This document shows positions 35,039 through 46,146 of a DNA stretch of 64,000 nucleotides, piece by piece. The stretch lies in NCBI RefSeq assembly GCF_018128965.1, contig NZ_JAAEDH010000011.1, positions 62,001 to 126,000 on the forward strand, in the 5' to 3' direction. The notes under the pieces were generated by a model. The model did not search any database. It saw nothing but the letters and a program-made list of their open reading frames with translations, and was not told where the DNA came from. The translations under genes and the position numbers were made by a program. This stretch comes from Plastoroseomonas arctica. GTDB taxonomy: Bacteria > Pseudomonadota > Alphaproteobacteria > Acetobacterales > Acetobacteraceae. The stretch's first letter is position 1. The number at the start of each line of letters is the position of its first letter.

Positions 35039-36029
35039 AAAGCAGGTCGCGCAGCAGCGCCACCAGCGGCACATCCGCGGGCGGCATCGGATAGGTGGAC
35101 AGCTTCTCGGGCCGCACCCAGGCGAGCGCCTGCCCTTCCCGCCCCTGCGGCCGCCCGGTCCAGCGCCGGCAGACATACAATGGCATGAGCAGGTGGAACG
35201 CCGCATCGGCATGGGAGGCGAAGGCGAAGGGGGCCAAGCAGGCGGTCTGGACCTCGATGCCCAGCTCCTCGTGCAATTCGCGGATCAGCGCATCCTCCGG
35301 CGTCTCGCCCGCGTGCAGCTTGCCGCCAGGGAATTCCCACAGCCCGGCCATCGCCTTGCCTTCAGGACGGCGGGCGAGCAGCACGCGGCCATCGGCGTCG
35401 ATCAGGGCGCAGGCGGCAACCAGCAGGATGGGTTTCTGACCGGACGCGGCGAGCGCGGGGGCGCCGACATCCTCCCGCCTGGCCTCGAACAGCCGCACCG
35501 GCCGGGCGCCGCCCAGCGAGACGAACTCGCGCTCGCCCATGCCCGATTCGCGGAAGCCGATGCGCCGCAGCACCGCCTGCGAGGCGGCGTTCTCGAGCAG
35601 CGCGGAGGCCACCACGCGGTCGATCGGCAGGTTGGCGAGCGACCAGCGCAGCAGCCGCCCCGCCGCCTCGCTAGCCGCGCCATGGCCCCAAAAGCGCCGG
35701 CCGATCCAGTAGCCGAGCTCGGCGGCGCGGGACTCCGGGTCGCGAGTGATTCCGACGCAGCCGACCAGCACCTCCGACTCGCCCTCCTGCCCGGTGATCG
35801 CAAGGTGCCAGGCGCTGCCGGCCGCCATGCTGACATGGGTGGAGGCGATGAACTCGTCGGCCAGCGGGCGCGGATAGGGGAAGGGCACGCGCGCCAGCAT
35901 CTTGGCCACGTCCCAGTCATTGACCAGGCGGTGCAGGTCCGGCGCGTCCTCGGCGCGCAGGGCGCGCAGGCGGAAGCGCTCTGTGCGCAGCGGTTCGAAG
36001 CCAGGGGTGGGGGGGCGTGGATCGGGCAT
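35037..36029 (-). CDS. Fused GNAT acetyltransferase - Nudix (MutT-like) hydrolase
   Basis: 330 residues with two domains. Residues ~10-185 form a RimJ/RimL-type GNAT domain (LRTERFRLRALRAEDAPDLH, ELGYWIGRRFWGHGAASEA). Residues ~200-330 form a Nudix domain with a complete box: GG(5x)GETPEDALIRELHEELGIEV, following LWEFPGGK, as in MutT-type 8-oxo-dGTP pyrophosphatases. Both domains look intact, so one protein may both acetylate an amine and clean a nucleotide pool. The ATG at 36029 is the first before the GNAT core. The methyltransferase gene upstream on the same strand ends 36 bases earlier. Confidence 0.88.
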   Translation of the reverse strand: MPDPRPPTPGFEPLRTERFRLRALRAEDAPDLHRLVNDWDVAKMLARVPFPYPRPLADEFIASTHVSMAAGSAWHLAITGQEGESEVLVGCVGITRDPESRAAELGYWIGRRFWGHGAASEAAGRLLRWSLANLPIDRVVASALLENAASQAVLRRIGFRESGMGEREFVSLGGARPVRLFEARREDVGAPALAASGQKPILLVAACALIDADGRVLLARRPEGKAMAGLWEFPGGKLHAGETPEDALIRELHEELGIEVQTACLAPFAFASHADAAFHLLMPLYVCRRWTGRPQGREGQALAWVRPEKLSTYPMPPADVPLVALLRDLL

Positions 36030-36065
36030 CGGGGATGGCTAGGAACGATTGAAAAAGCGGCGATG

Positions 36066-36974
36066 TCAACGCGGCGGCTTTTGCGCCACCAGCAGCACGA
36101 AATGTGGCGCGGCATCGGGCGGAATGCGGCGCAGCGGGGCCAGGATCCGCGCCGCCGCGTAAGCCGCGAGCAGGCTGGCGTGCCAGCGCCAATCGGCACG
36201 AAAATAGGGGCCATCGGGCGGCGCCTTCATCGGCGCGAGACGACCCATCCAATGGATCAGCGGCTGTCCCGGCGCGGCCGGCAGCAGGGCCACGTCCCGG
36301 ACCACCAGCCCGGCCTGGGCGGCCAACGCTCGCGTGGCGCCCTCGTTCCACCAGCTCAGGTGGTGCGGCGGCGCGTTGAGGCAGAAATTCGGGATCGCCG
36401 TCATCGGCGAGGGCCAAAGTGGCGCACCGAGCATCAACAGCCCGCCCGGCTTGAGGCAGGCCAGCATGGCGCGGGTCAGCGCCAGCGGGTCAGCGACATG
36501 CTCGATGACCTGGAAGGCGGTGACGGCATCATAGTGCTCGCCCAGCCGCGCGGCGTGGTCGGCGGCGGTCTCGCGCAGAACCCCGCCACCCTCGGCCGCG
36601 TGCGGGTCGAGCGCGGTGACGCGCACCCCGGGCGACGCGAAGGCGCCAGGGCCGGCGCCGACATCGAGCACCGCATCGCCAGCGCGGAGATGCCGCGCGG
36701 CGGCGAGGTATTCCGGACGCGTCGGCGCGGCGCGGCGGATCAGCGCCGGCGCGTCGAGTTTTTCGTAAAGCGCTGCGTAGAATGCAGCATCGCCCTCGAC
36801 CGGCGGGTCGAAGAACATCAGCCCGCAGGGTGCACGCCACAGGGTAAACTCGCCGCGCTCCGGCAGCACGGAGGGCGTGACCCCAAAACTGTGCCGCCAC
36901 AGCCCGCGCAGCAGTTTCGTGCCGACCGCCTGCACGCGCGTAGCGGTCTCCCCGGTGATCGGGCACGCGGCCAT
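36066..36974 (-). CDS. Class I SAM-dependent methyltransferase
   Basis: 302 residues. N-terminal cysteine-poor zinc-ribbon-like lead (CPITGET), then a methyltransferase domain with motif I DAVLDVGAGPGAFA, acidic motif VTALDPHA and the post-motif VIEHVADPLALTRAML typical of Methyltransf_11/23 enzymes. The ATG overlaps the stop of the upstream glycosyltransferase by one base, so they are translationally coupled. The substrate is probably a lipid- or glycan-linked molecule, by context. Confidence 0.85.
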   Translation of the reverse strand: MAACPITGETATRVQAVGTKLLRGLWRHSFGVTPSVLPERGEFTLWRAPCGLMFFDPPVEGDAAFYAALYEKLDAPALIRRAAPTRPEYLAAARHLRAGDAVLDVGAGPGAFASPGVRVTALDPHAAEGGGVLRETAADHAARLGEHYDAVTAFQVIEHVADPLALTRAMLACLKPGGLLMLGAPLWPSPMTAIPNFCLNAPPHHLSWWNEGATRALAAQAGLVVRDVALLPAAPGQPLIHWMGRLAPMKAPPDGPYFRADWRWHASLLAAYAAARILAPLRRIPPDAAPHFVLLVAQKPPR

Positions 36975-38125
36975 CAGGGCAGCGCGGCGGGCGGCGCGCG
37001 GCGCACCACGCGCACGGCGTTCGGCCCGTCGATGCGGTATTCGACATGGCGCCAGCGGATGGTGCGCCAGAAGGCGCTGGACCAGAACAGCGCCAGGATG
37101 AGGGGGGGCGCGAAGATGCTGACAAGCGCCTGGCCGAACAGTGCGGCGGGGGCATCCGGCACCCCGATGCGGCGGCCGACATGGTCGTGGAGACCCGCCC
37201 GGAGCAGCGCGAGTGCCGCCAGCGGTGCCGCCGCCCACCAGGCGCCGAGCAGCGCCAGCGGCAGCGCGCAGGCCTCCATATGCAGCAGCAGGCCGAGCAG
37301 CCCCCAGAACCCGGGCCGGTAGATGCGCAGAATCTGTAGCTGCCGCCGCTTGAACCCCCAGGCCGAGGCCTCGCCGCCCTCGGGCGGGGTTGGCAGCAGC
37401 ACGGCGCGCCGCGTGAGCATCCGCGCGCCAGTCTCCCCCGCGCGCCGGGAGATGGCGCCGTCCGTGGAGAAGGATTTCTGAAGCGCCTCGGAGAGGCGCA
37501 TGGCGACAAAACTCTCCCGCGCGATGGCGATGGACCCGCCCCACACGACTGACGACGCCACGAAGCGCGGACCGAGCGCCAGCGCGCGATCCAGCCACAC
37601 CACCGCATGGCGCACCGGGCCGCCGCCGGGCATATGCCAGCGATAGCCGGTCACGACATCCGCGGCACCATTCAGCGCCGGCGTCGCCAATGCGGAGAGC
37701 CAGCCCGGCCCGGGCAGGATATCGGCATCGAGCAGCACGATCGCGTCCTCGCTGCCATCAAGCAGCGCGAAGCCGGCCGCAAGGTTCAGCCCCTTCTGCG
37801 AGCAGCGCTCGGCCAGGCCGGCAATGGCGATGTCCATCGGGAAGGGCAGCGGCGTGGCGCGCGCCTGTGCCACCACGGGATCGGTCTCGCTCTCGGCGCA
37901 GAGAATCAGCCGCGTCGGCATCAGCGTCTGCCGCGTGAGCGCGTCCAGCAGGGTCGCGAATTGCGCACCGCCCCCGGTCGCCGCGAGCACCAGCGTGAGG
38001 CGGCCGCTCGCGTGGTGCGCCGGCGCGCGGAGGAAGGCGAGGAACCACAGGATGCCGGATATCCAGGCGACATTGGCGAGGAGTGCGGCGGCCAGCAGCG
38101 CGACCGCGCCCATCCCGAAGCTCAC
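36974..38125 (-). CDS. Membrane glycosyltransferase (GT2/GT21, ceramide glucosyltransferase/HpnI-like)
   Basis: 383 residues with an N-terminal membrane helix (~8-30), a GT-A catalytic domain and two or three C-terminal helices. Motifs are IVLLDADILPGPGWL (DxD), FSTDGAISRRAGE and RRQLQILRIYRP (Q-x-x-R-W-like), as in GT21 ceramide glucosyltransferases and the hopanoid enzyme HpnI. It likely transfers a sugar to a membrane lipid on the cytoplasmic face. The methyltransferase that follows may modify the same lipid. Confidence 0.82.
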   Translation of the reverse strand: MSFGMGAVALLAAALLANVAWISGILWFLAFLRAPAHHASGRLTLVLAATGGGAQFATLLDALTRQTLMPTRLILCAESETDPVVAQARATPLPFPMDIAIAGLAERCSQKGLNLAAGFALLDGSEDAIVLLDADILPGPGWLSALATPALNGAADVVTGYRWHMPGGGPVRHAVVWLDRALALGPRFVASSVVWGGSIAIARESFVAMRLSEALQKSFSTDGAISRRAGETGARMLTRRAVLLPTPPEGGEASAWGFKRRQLQILRIYRPGFWGLLGLLLHMEACALPLALLGAWWAAAPLAALALLRAGLHDHVGRRIGVPDAPAALFGQALVSIFAPPLILALFWSSAFWRTIRWRHVEYRIDGPNAVRVVRRAPPAALP

Positions 38126-38165
38126 CGGGTGCGGCGCGGCGTCGTGGCGGGCGCGCGCGCCGCGA

Positions 38166-39398
38166 TCAGCTGCGGTAGCTTCCGTTGATGTCGATGTAGC
38201 CGTGGGTCAGGTCGCAGGTCCAGGCGGTGGCGCGGCCCTTGCCCAGGCCGATATCGACCGTGATCTCGACCTCGCGCCCCTTCATGTGGGCGACCACAGG
38301 TGCCTCGTCGTAATCCGGGATCACGCCGCCCTCGCGCGCCATCCAGGTGCCGCCGACGGCCACCGAGAGCTTGTCGCGATCGGCCGGCTCGCCCGCCTTG
38401 CCCACCGCCATGACGATGCGGCCCCAATTCGCGTCCTCGCCAGCGATGGCGGTCTTCACCAGGGGCGAATTGGCGATGCTCATCGCGATGCGGTGCGCGG
38501 AGCGCGCGGTCACGGCGCCGGTTACGTCGATGCGCACGAGTTTCTGGGCGCCCTCGCCGTCGCGCGCGACCATCAGGGCCAGGTCCATCAGCACGTCGTT
38601 CAAAGCGCGGGTGAAGTCGCGCAGCATCGGACCGCCCTCGGCCGGAACTCGCGGGTGCTTGGTGGCGCCGGTGGCGAACAGCAGGACCGTGTCGGAGGTA
38701 GAGGTGTCGGAATCGACCGTCACGCAATTGAAGCTGGGGCCGACGCCCTTGCTCAGCAATTTCTGCAGCACGGGCGCAGGGATCTTCGCGTCGGTGGCGA
38801 GGAAGCTCAACATAGTCGCCATGTCGGGGGCGATCATCCCGCTGCCCTTGGCGATGCCGGCGATGGTAACCGTCGCGTCGCCGATCTTCGCCGTGCGCAC
38901 CGCACCCTTTGGGAAGGTGTCGGTCGTCATGATCGCGCGCGCCGCCGCCGGCCAGCCATCCTCGACGAGCGCTGCATGCAGCCCGGGCAGGGCGGCGGTG
39001 AGCTTCGCAGTCGGCAGCCGCTCTCCGATCACGCCGGTCGAGGCCAAAAACACCTCGCGCGGCTTGCACCCGGCGAGCTCCGCCATGGCTTTGGCCGTGT
39101 CGGCGCAGGTCTCGCGCCCGGCCTTGCCGGTGAAGACGTTGGAATTGCCCGAGGTTACGACCAACGCGCGCGCCTTGCCGCCCTTCAGCGCGTCGCGGCA
39201 CCAGTCGACGGGCGCGCCGGGGCACTTGTTCTTGGTGAAGACGCCGGCGACAGTGGTGCCCGCGGGGAACACCATCATCGTCACGTCCTCGCGCGCCTTG
39301 TAGCGGATGCCCGCCTGGGCGGCGCCGAGCGTCACGCCCGCGATCGGCGGCATCTGAGGCAGCGGCAGCGCGAGCGGCGAGGTGGCGTGGTCGGCCAT
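38166..39398 (-). CDS. argJ: Bifunctional glutamate N-acetyltransferase / amino-acid acetyltransferase ArgJ
   Basis: A 410-residue arginine-biosynthesis enzyme that recycles the acetyl group from N-acetylornithine to glutamate. The self-cleavage motif [14 protein letters not shown] is complete, with the nucleophilic Thr at ~195. Other family stretches are [20 protein letters not shown] and [14 protein letters not shown]. Length and motifs are normal. It follows the parvulin gene by 11 bases on the same strand and is presumably co-transcribed. Confidence 0.96.
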   Translation of the reverse strand: MADHATSPLALPLPQMPPIAGVTLGAAQAGIRYKAREDVTMMVFPAGTTVAGVFTKNKCPGAPVDWCRDALKGGKARALVVTSGNSNVFTGKAGRETCADTAKAMAELAGCKPREVFLASTGVIGERLPTAKLTAALPGLHAALVEDGWPAAARAIMTTDTFPKGAVRTAKIGDATVTIAGIAKGSGMIAPDMATMLSFLATDAKIPAPVLQKLLSKGVGPSFNCVTVDSDTSTSDTVLLFATGATKHPRVPAEGGPMLRDFTRALNDVLMDLALMVARDGEGAQKLVRIDVTGAVTARSAHRIAMSIANSPLVKTAIAGEDANWGRIVMAVGKAGEPADRDKLSVAVGGTWMAREGGVIPDYDEAPVVAHMKGREVEITVDIGLGKGRATAWTCDLTHGYIDINGSYRS

Positions 39399-39409
39399 GG
39401 TGGTCTTCC

Positions 39410-40351
39410 TCAGCGGCGCGGCGCGGGGCCGCGCGCGGGCGGGCCCGCCGGCGGCGGCGGTTCGGCCGTGTCGGTTGGGCGCACCGGGCCGCCATCGAGG
39501 TTGAAACGCTCCACGGTGGCGGCCGAGCGGAGCCGCTCGACGAAGGCGTTCACCTCGCCCTCGAACATCTGCTGGCGGATGGTGTCGCGCACCTCCTCGA
39601 AAGCAGGGGGCGCAGCGCGGCGGCGTTCCTCGACCCGGATGATGTGCCAGCCGAAATTGGTTCGCACCGGCGCCGGCGAGACCTGGCCCGGCTGCAGCGC
39701 GAAGGCGGCCTCGGCGAATTCCGGCACCAAGTCGCCGCGCTTGAAGAAGCCGAGGTCGCCGCCCGTCTGCGCGCCCGGGCCGCTCGACCGGCGGGTCGCG
39801 ACGGCGGCGAAATCCGCCCCGCCCTGGATTTCGCGCAGCGCATCGCGCGCCTCCGCTTCGGTCGCCACCAGGACGTGGCGGGCGCGGACTTCCTCCTCGG
39901 CGGGGCGGCCGGTGATCTCGCGGTCATAGCGGGCGCGAACGGCGGCCTCGTCGACGCGGGAGGCGATTTCGCGCGCGATCAGCGCCTGGGCCAGCTCCTG
40001 CTCCTCCGCGCGGCGGATGCGGGCGCGCACGTCGGGCTCACGGTCGAGGCCAGCGCGGCGGGCGGCCGCCACGATGGCGCGCGTCGTCACGATCTGGTCG
40101 ATGATGAGCGGATAGACCATCTGCGGCGGGGCGTTGCGCAGCTCCTCGGGCAGGGCGCGCGCCATGGCGGTCACTTCGGAGAGCAGCACCGGCTCCCCAT
40201 CCACCCGCGCCACTACCGGATCGACGGCGGGCGTCGTCGCGGCTGGGGGTGTGGCGGCGGGCGGGGTTGCGGCCGGGGGCGTTGCCGCCGGCGCCTGGGC
40301 CAAGGTGGGGCCAGCCACGAGCAGGAGGAAAAGGGCTGCAAGCCTGAGCAT
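39410..40351 (-). CDS. Periplasmic peptidyl-prolyl cis-trans isomerase (parvulin/SurA-like)
   Basis: 313 residues. A Sec signal peptide (1-18, ending AQA) is followed by a tract of three PPAAT repeats, then a SurA_N-like helical region and a parvulin domain ([18 protein letters not shown] ... [16 protein letters not shown] ... FGWHIIRV). It should assist outer-membrane protein folding. The Pro/Ala linker repeats and the Pro-rich C-terminal tail are low-complexity. The ATG at 40351 is chosen because the signal peptide begins there. It diverges from secA with a 140-bp intergenic region. Confidence 0.9.
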   Translation of the reverse strand: MLRLAALFLLLVAGPTLAQAPAATPPAATPPAATPPAATTPAVDPVVARVDGEPVLLSEVTAMARALPEELRNAPPQMVYPLIIDQIVTTRAIVAAARRAGLDREPDVRARIRRAEEQELAQALIAREIASRVDEAAVRARYDREITGRPAEEEVRARHVLVATEAEARDALREIQGGADFAAVATRRSSGPGAQTGGDLGFFKRGDLVPEFAEAAFALQPGQVSPAPVRTNFGWHIIRVEERRRAAPPAFEEVRDTIRQQMFEGEVNAFVERLRSAATVERFNLDGGPVRPTDTAEPPPPAGPPARGPAPRR

Positions 40352-40491
40352 GAAAAACCTCGGTCGTGGACGCGCCGGACCATGGCCGAAGCGCCGGCGC
40401 CCGACAAGCCGGGGCGAATTGACCTTGCCCCCCCGCACCCCTATCTGACGCGGGCGCGATGCCAGCGCCCGGCCGGAGAGCCCCTGCCCCC

Positions 40492-43199
<2,708 letters not shown>

Positions 43200-43218
<19 letters not shown>

Positions 43219-43634
43219 TCGCCCTCGCGCTGCTGGCGGCGTCGCCCGCTGCGGCGCATTGGGAATACACCCGCTGGGGCATGAATGAGGGCGCCGTCAT
43301 CGCGGCCTCCGGTGGGGCGGTCCACGCCCTGCCGCCTGCCGAACGCCGCCGCCAGGGCGAGCTCGACTATCGCGCCGCAGGGCGCTTCGAGGCGGAAGGC
43401 GCCGTCTTCCGCCTGGCATTCGGCTTCGGCCGCACCGGGCTGCGCTGCGTCAGCATCCGTGCCGAGGACCCGCGCGAGGCGCCCGCGCTCCGCCGGTGGA
43501 TTACCCGCCGCTTCGGCGCCGTGCAGCAGATCGGCGGCGATGAGAACCAATCCGTCTTCGTCTGGTCGCGACCGGACGACATCCAGATGCTGGTCCAACC
43601 CGACGCCGCCATCGCGCTGCATTGCGCAAGCTGA
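43200..43634 (+). CDS. Hypothetical secreted protein overlapping the secA 3' end
   Basis: 144 residues from a TTG start 19 bases inside secA. A Sec-like signal ([14 protein letters not shown]) precedes HWEYTRWGM. The mature part has two cysteines and no recognised domain. The TTG is favoured because the only later ATG falls after the signal peptide. Overlap with secA suggests translational coupling. It converges with the next gene (gap 6 bp). Function unknown. Confidence 0.6.
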
Positions 43635-43640
43635 CCAGGC

Positions 43641-44429
43641 TCACTCGCCCAGCGTCTCCATCAGCCCTAGCCGCCGCACATCATCGAGCGTGACCATCAC
43701 GCGCGGCGCACCGCGCAGCCAGGCGTGCGCCCGGGCGCGCGCCGTCTCGACCCGGATGCGTGTGCGCCCCGCCTCGCCGCGACGCACCGGCAGCATCAGC
43801 ACGCCGCTGCCCGACCAGCGCAACGTGGTGCCGAATTCCTCGCGCCAGCCCGCACTGGCTCGGCGCGGCGGGCATGCGCTGGGAAGGCCGCGGGCGAAGA
43901 CGTCGTAGCGAAGGCCAACCCCGTCCGGCTGGGCGGTGAAGCGGCCGGTGAACAGGCTCTGCCCGTCGCAGGTGCCCGCGTTGCGGTAGCGCAGCGTCTC
44001 CAGACCCAGGATGCGCAGCGCACCGCCATCCTCGCGGCCGATGATTGCCGCTATCTCCTGGTAGACGCCGGTGCCCGTCACACCCTCGAAGCTCGCGAGC
44101 ACGACCTCGCGCCCACGCAGCGGAAGCACGGCGAAGACGCGCGCGAAGCCGTACCAGGAGGGCAGCGTGATCGTTTCGGGCGGCCCGTCCTCGCCGGCGA
44201 AGCTGAGCACCAGGACGCGCTCGATGGACATCGGCCGGACGCTGAGCACGACGGGCGCGGCGTTGGGGGCAAGACGCACCGGGCGAGGGGTAGCCAGCGC
44301 GGGCGGGTCGCGACGTTCGCTCTCGTCATCGGTCTCGGGCGCATCGCGCGGTGCCTGGGCGCCCGCGGCAAAGGGTGCCGAGGCGGCGCCGAGCAGGACG
44401 GCGCGGCGGGTCCATCGGGGGTCGATCAT
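43641..44429 (-). CDS. Hypothetical Tat-exported protein
   Basis: 262 residues from the ATG at 44429. The N-terminus has a twin-arginine signal (TRRAVLLGAASAPFAAGAQA). Mature protein is beta-rich with a few conserved-looking blocks (LPSWYGFARVFAVLPLRGREVVLASFEGVTGTG) and two cysteines. I do not recognise a family. Upstream in-frame starts would bury the Tat motif 44 residues in, so they are rejected. It may form a unit with the DUF2889 gene upstream on the same strand. Confidence 0.65.
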   Translation of the reverse strand: MIDPRWTRRAVLLGAASAPFAAGAQAPRDAPETDDESERRDPPALATPRPVRLAPNAAPVVLSVRPMSIERVLVLSFAGEDGPPETITLPSWYGFARVFAVLPLRGREVVLASFEGVTGTGVYQEIAAIIGREDGGALRILGLETLRYRNAGTCDGQSLFTGRFTAQPDGVGLRYDVFARGLPSACPPRRASAGWREEFGTTLRWSGSGVLMLPVRRGEAGRTRIRVETARARAHAWLRGAPRVMVTLDDVRRLGLMETLGE

Positions 44430-44490
44430 CGCGCTGGGCCACTGCCAGTCCGCGACTGTCGCGCCCCGCGCGCAGGCCACCGACGCCCGT

Positions 44491-45090
44491 TCACGGTGCC
44501 TTGGGCGACGCCGTCTCGTTCTCGGCAGCGCGGCCGAGCACGACCGGACTGTCCGGCGCATAGGCGAGGCAGGTGCCGATCAGCGGATTGGCGCGGGGCA
44601 CCACCACTTCCGGGGCGCCGCCCTCGGCCAGGCGCCGCGCCCGGGCCTCGCGCTCGCGCTTCATGCGCACCGGGTAGAGCGTCTGGTAGGTGACGGTCGC
44701 GACCTGGCCGAGCACCTCGCGCAGATGGGTGCAGCCGAGCACGCCGCCGACCCGCTCCTTCACCGCGCGGTTGAAGCCCGGCCCGATGCGAAGCCCGGCG
44801 AGGGCGGCGAAGTTGGGCGCGGCCTGCGGGCAGATCGGGTAGGGCGTGAAGTCGGAGGAGGCCTCGCAGCTGTGGATCAACATCTCCTCGTCGAGCGTGA
44901 GGCGGATCCACATGCCGTGCAGCGCCTCGCCCTTCTCGATCCAGCCGCGGCCCTCATTGGCGAAACCGTAGGATTTCGTGTCGGTGAGGTGGGCCTCGAT
45001 GTCGAACAGGCCGTCGGCGCGCTGATAGCCGCGGAGCTCGATATTGCGCAGGTGCAGCAGGTCCCGCTCGGCGGGGGCAGAGAGGGGCAT
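44491..45090 (-). CDS. DUF2889 family protein
   Basis: 199 residues of a conserved family of unknown function. Family features: RNIELRGYQRADGLFDIEAHLTDTK at the N-terminus, a DEEMLIHSCEASSDFTPYP block and a CTHLREVLGQVATVTYQ block. No signal or membrane segment. DUF2889 genes often neighbour degradation or CoA-ligase genes; no such context is visible here. Confidence 0.82.
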   Translation of the reverse strand: MPLSAPAERDLLHLRNIELRGYQRADGLFDIEAHLTDTKSYGFANEGRGWIEKGEALHGMWIRLTLDEEMLIHSCEASSDFTPYPICPQAAPNFAALAGLRIGPGFNRAVKERVGGVLGCTHLREVLGQVATVTYQTLYPVRMKREREARARRLAEGGAPEVVVPRANPLIGTCLAYAPDSPVVLGRAAENETASPKAP

Positions 45091-45172
45091 GGAGCCTCCG
45101 GTAGGGCCGTTTCACGCCCATCTATGCCGCAGTGCAGCGTAGGGGTCCAGGTGGGGAGGGTCCCGCCCCGGA

Positions 45173-46117
45173 TCAGCCGGACAGCGCTTTGGTCTCGGCT
45201 GCGACGGGGCGCTTGGCCAGTTCCGCCTCAAGCTGCGCGATGCGCTGCTGGAGAATGTGGAGGTCGCGCTGCTTCTCGAGCACGTCCTGGGCCGCGTCCA
45301 TCCGGACGCCCATGGCGACGATCGCCTCATGCACCGCCTCGCTCGCGGGACCAATCGGGAGAAAGGGGAAGAACCAAAGCGGAAGCTCCGGCTTGCCAAC
45401 ATTGGGGGGGTCAAGCGGCATTGGGTACAAGGTTCGGTTGGGCTTCCGCTTGACCAAGTCGGTCCGCACATAGGACAGCTCGTAATAATCCGCAACCGTG
45501 AAGCCTGAGACGAGGCCCAGCGGCCGGTTGTTGTTGGCGTGGACGTGGAAGATCGTGAAGTCCTGCGCCAGCTTTTCGAAGACGGGCTGCATCTTCGCCC
45601 GCACGGCGGGATTGCCCAGCTGGTGGAATTCGTGGAACTCGAAGCTCATCATCGAGAAGCGGCGCAGCGCGCTGCGCGGAATGGCGTCGAGCGACGGGTA
45701 CTCGGCGCCCTCGATATCCATCTTTAGGATCAAATCCTGACGATCGCCGCCAATATTCTTCGCGAGAACGTCGGCCAGGCTCAGCATCGTTCCCTCTACG
45801 TTCGAGGCGGCGGCAATACCCGATTTGTGGAAGGTGAAGTTTGGGTGGGTACCGCGCGGGCCGGGAATGGTGTGGTCATGCATGAATACCTTGTGCCCGA
45901 GCGCGGCGACCTCCTGGTCAAAGGAGATCTGGTTGCCGATGCCGGCACTCAGGATAGGCTGGTCCGTCAGCAGTTCCGAGAGCAGCACATAGCCGCCATC
46001 GCCGGCCTTGTTTCCATAGCGGCGCTTTGTGAATCCAGGGACTTCGTAAGGCGTCAGAAGGCGGAGCAGTTCCGCCACAGCACGTGCTGAACCCGGCATC
46101 AGAGAGCCCCCGTCCAT
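45173..46117 (-). CDS. FkbM-like SAM methyltransferase with C-terminal coiled coil
   Basis: 314 residues. The core carries DLILKMDIEGAEYPSLDAIP, the signature of FkbM/Methyltransf_21 proteins. The last ~45 residues (EKQRDLHILQQRIAQLEAELAKR) form a short coiled coil. Base composition is visibly less GC-rich than the neighbours (long stretches of AT-containing codons), so the gene may have been acquired. Start is uncertain between 46117 and the second ATG at 46099. Probably methylates a sugar or glycan. Confidence 0.7.
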   Translation of the reverse strand: MDGGSLMPGSARAVAELLRLLTPYEVPGFTKRRYGNKAGDGGYVLLSELLTDQPILSAGIGNQISFDQEVAALGHKVFMHDHTIPGPRGTHPNFTFHKSGIAAASNVEGTMLSLADVLAKNIGGDRQDLILKMDIEGAEYPSLDAIPRSALRRFSMMSFEFHEFHQLGNPAVRAKMQPVFEKLAQDFTIFHVHANNNRPLGLVSGFTVADYYELSYVRTDLVKRKPNRTLYPMPLDPPNVGKPELPLWFFPFLPIGPASEAVHEAIVAMGVRMDAAQDVLEKQRDLHILQQRIAQLEAELAKRPVAAETKALSG

Positions 46118-46146
46118 TCATGACATCATCAATCTCCGACAGCAAC

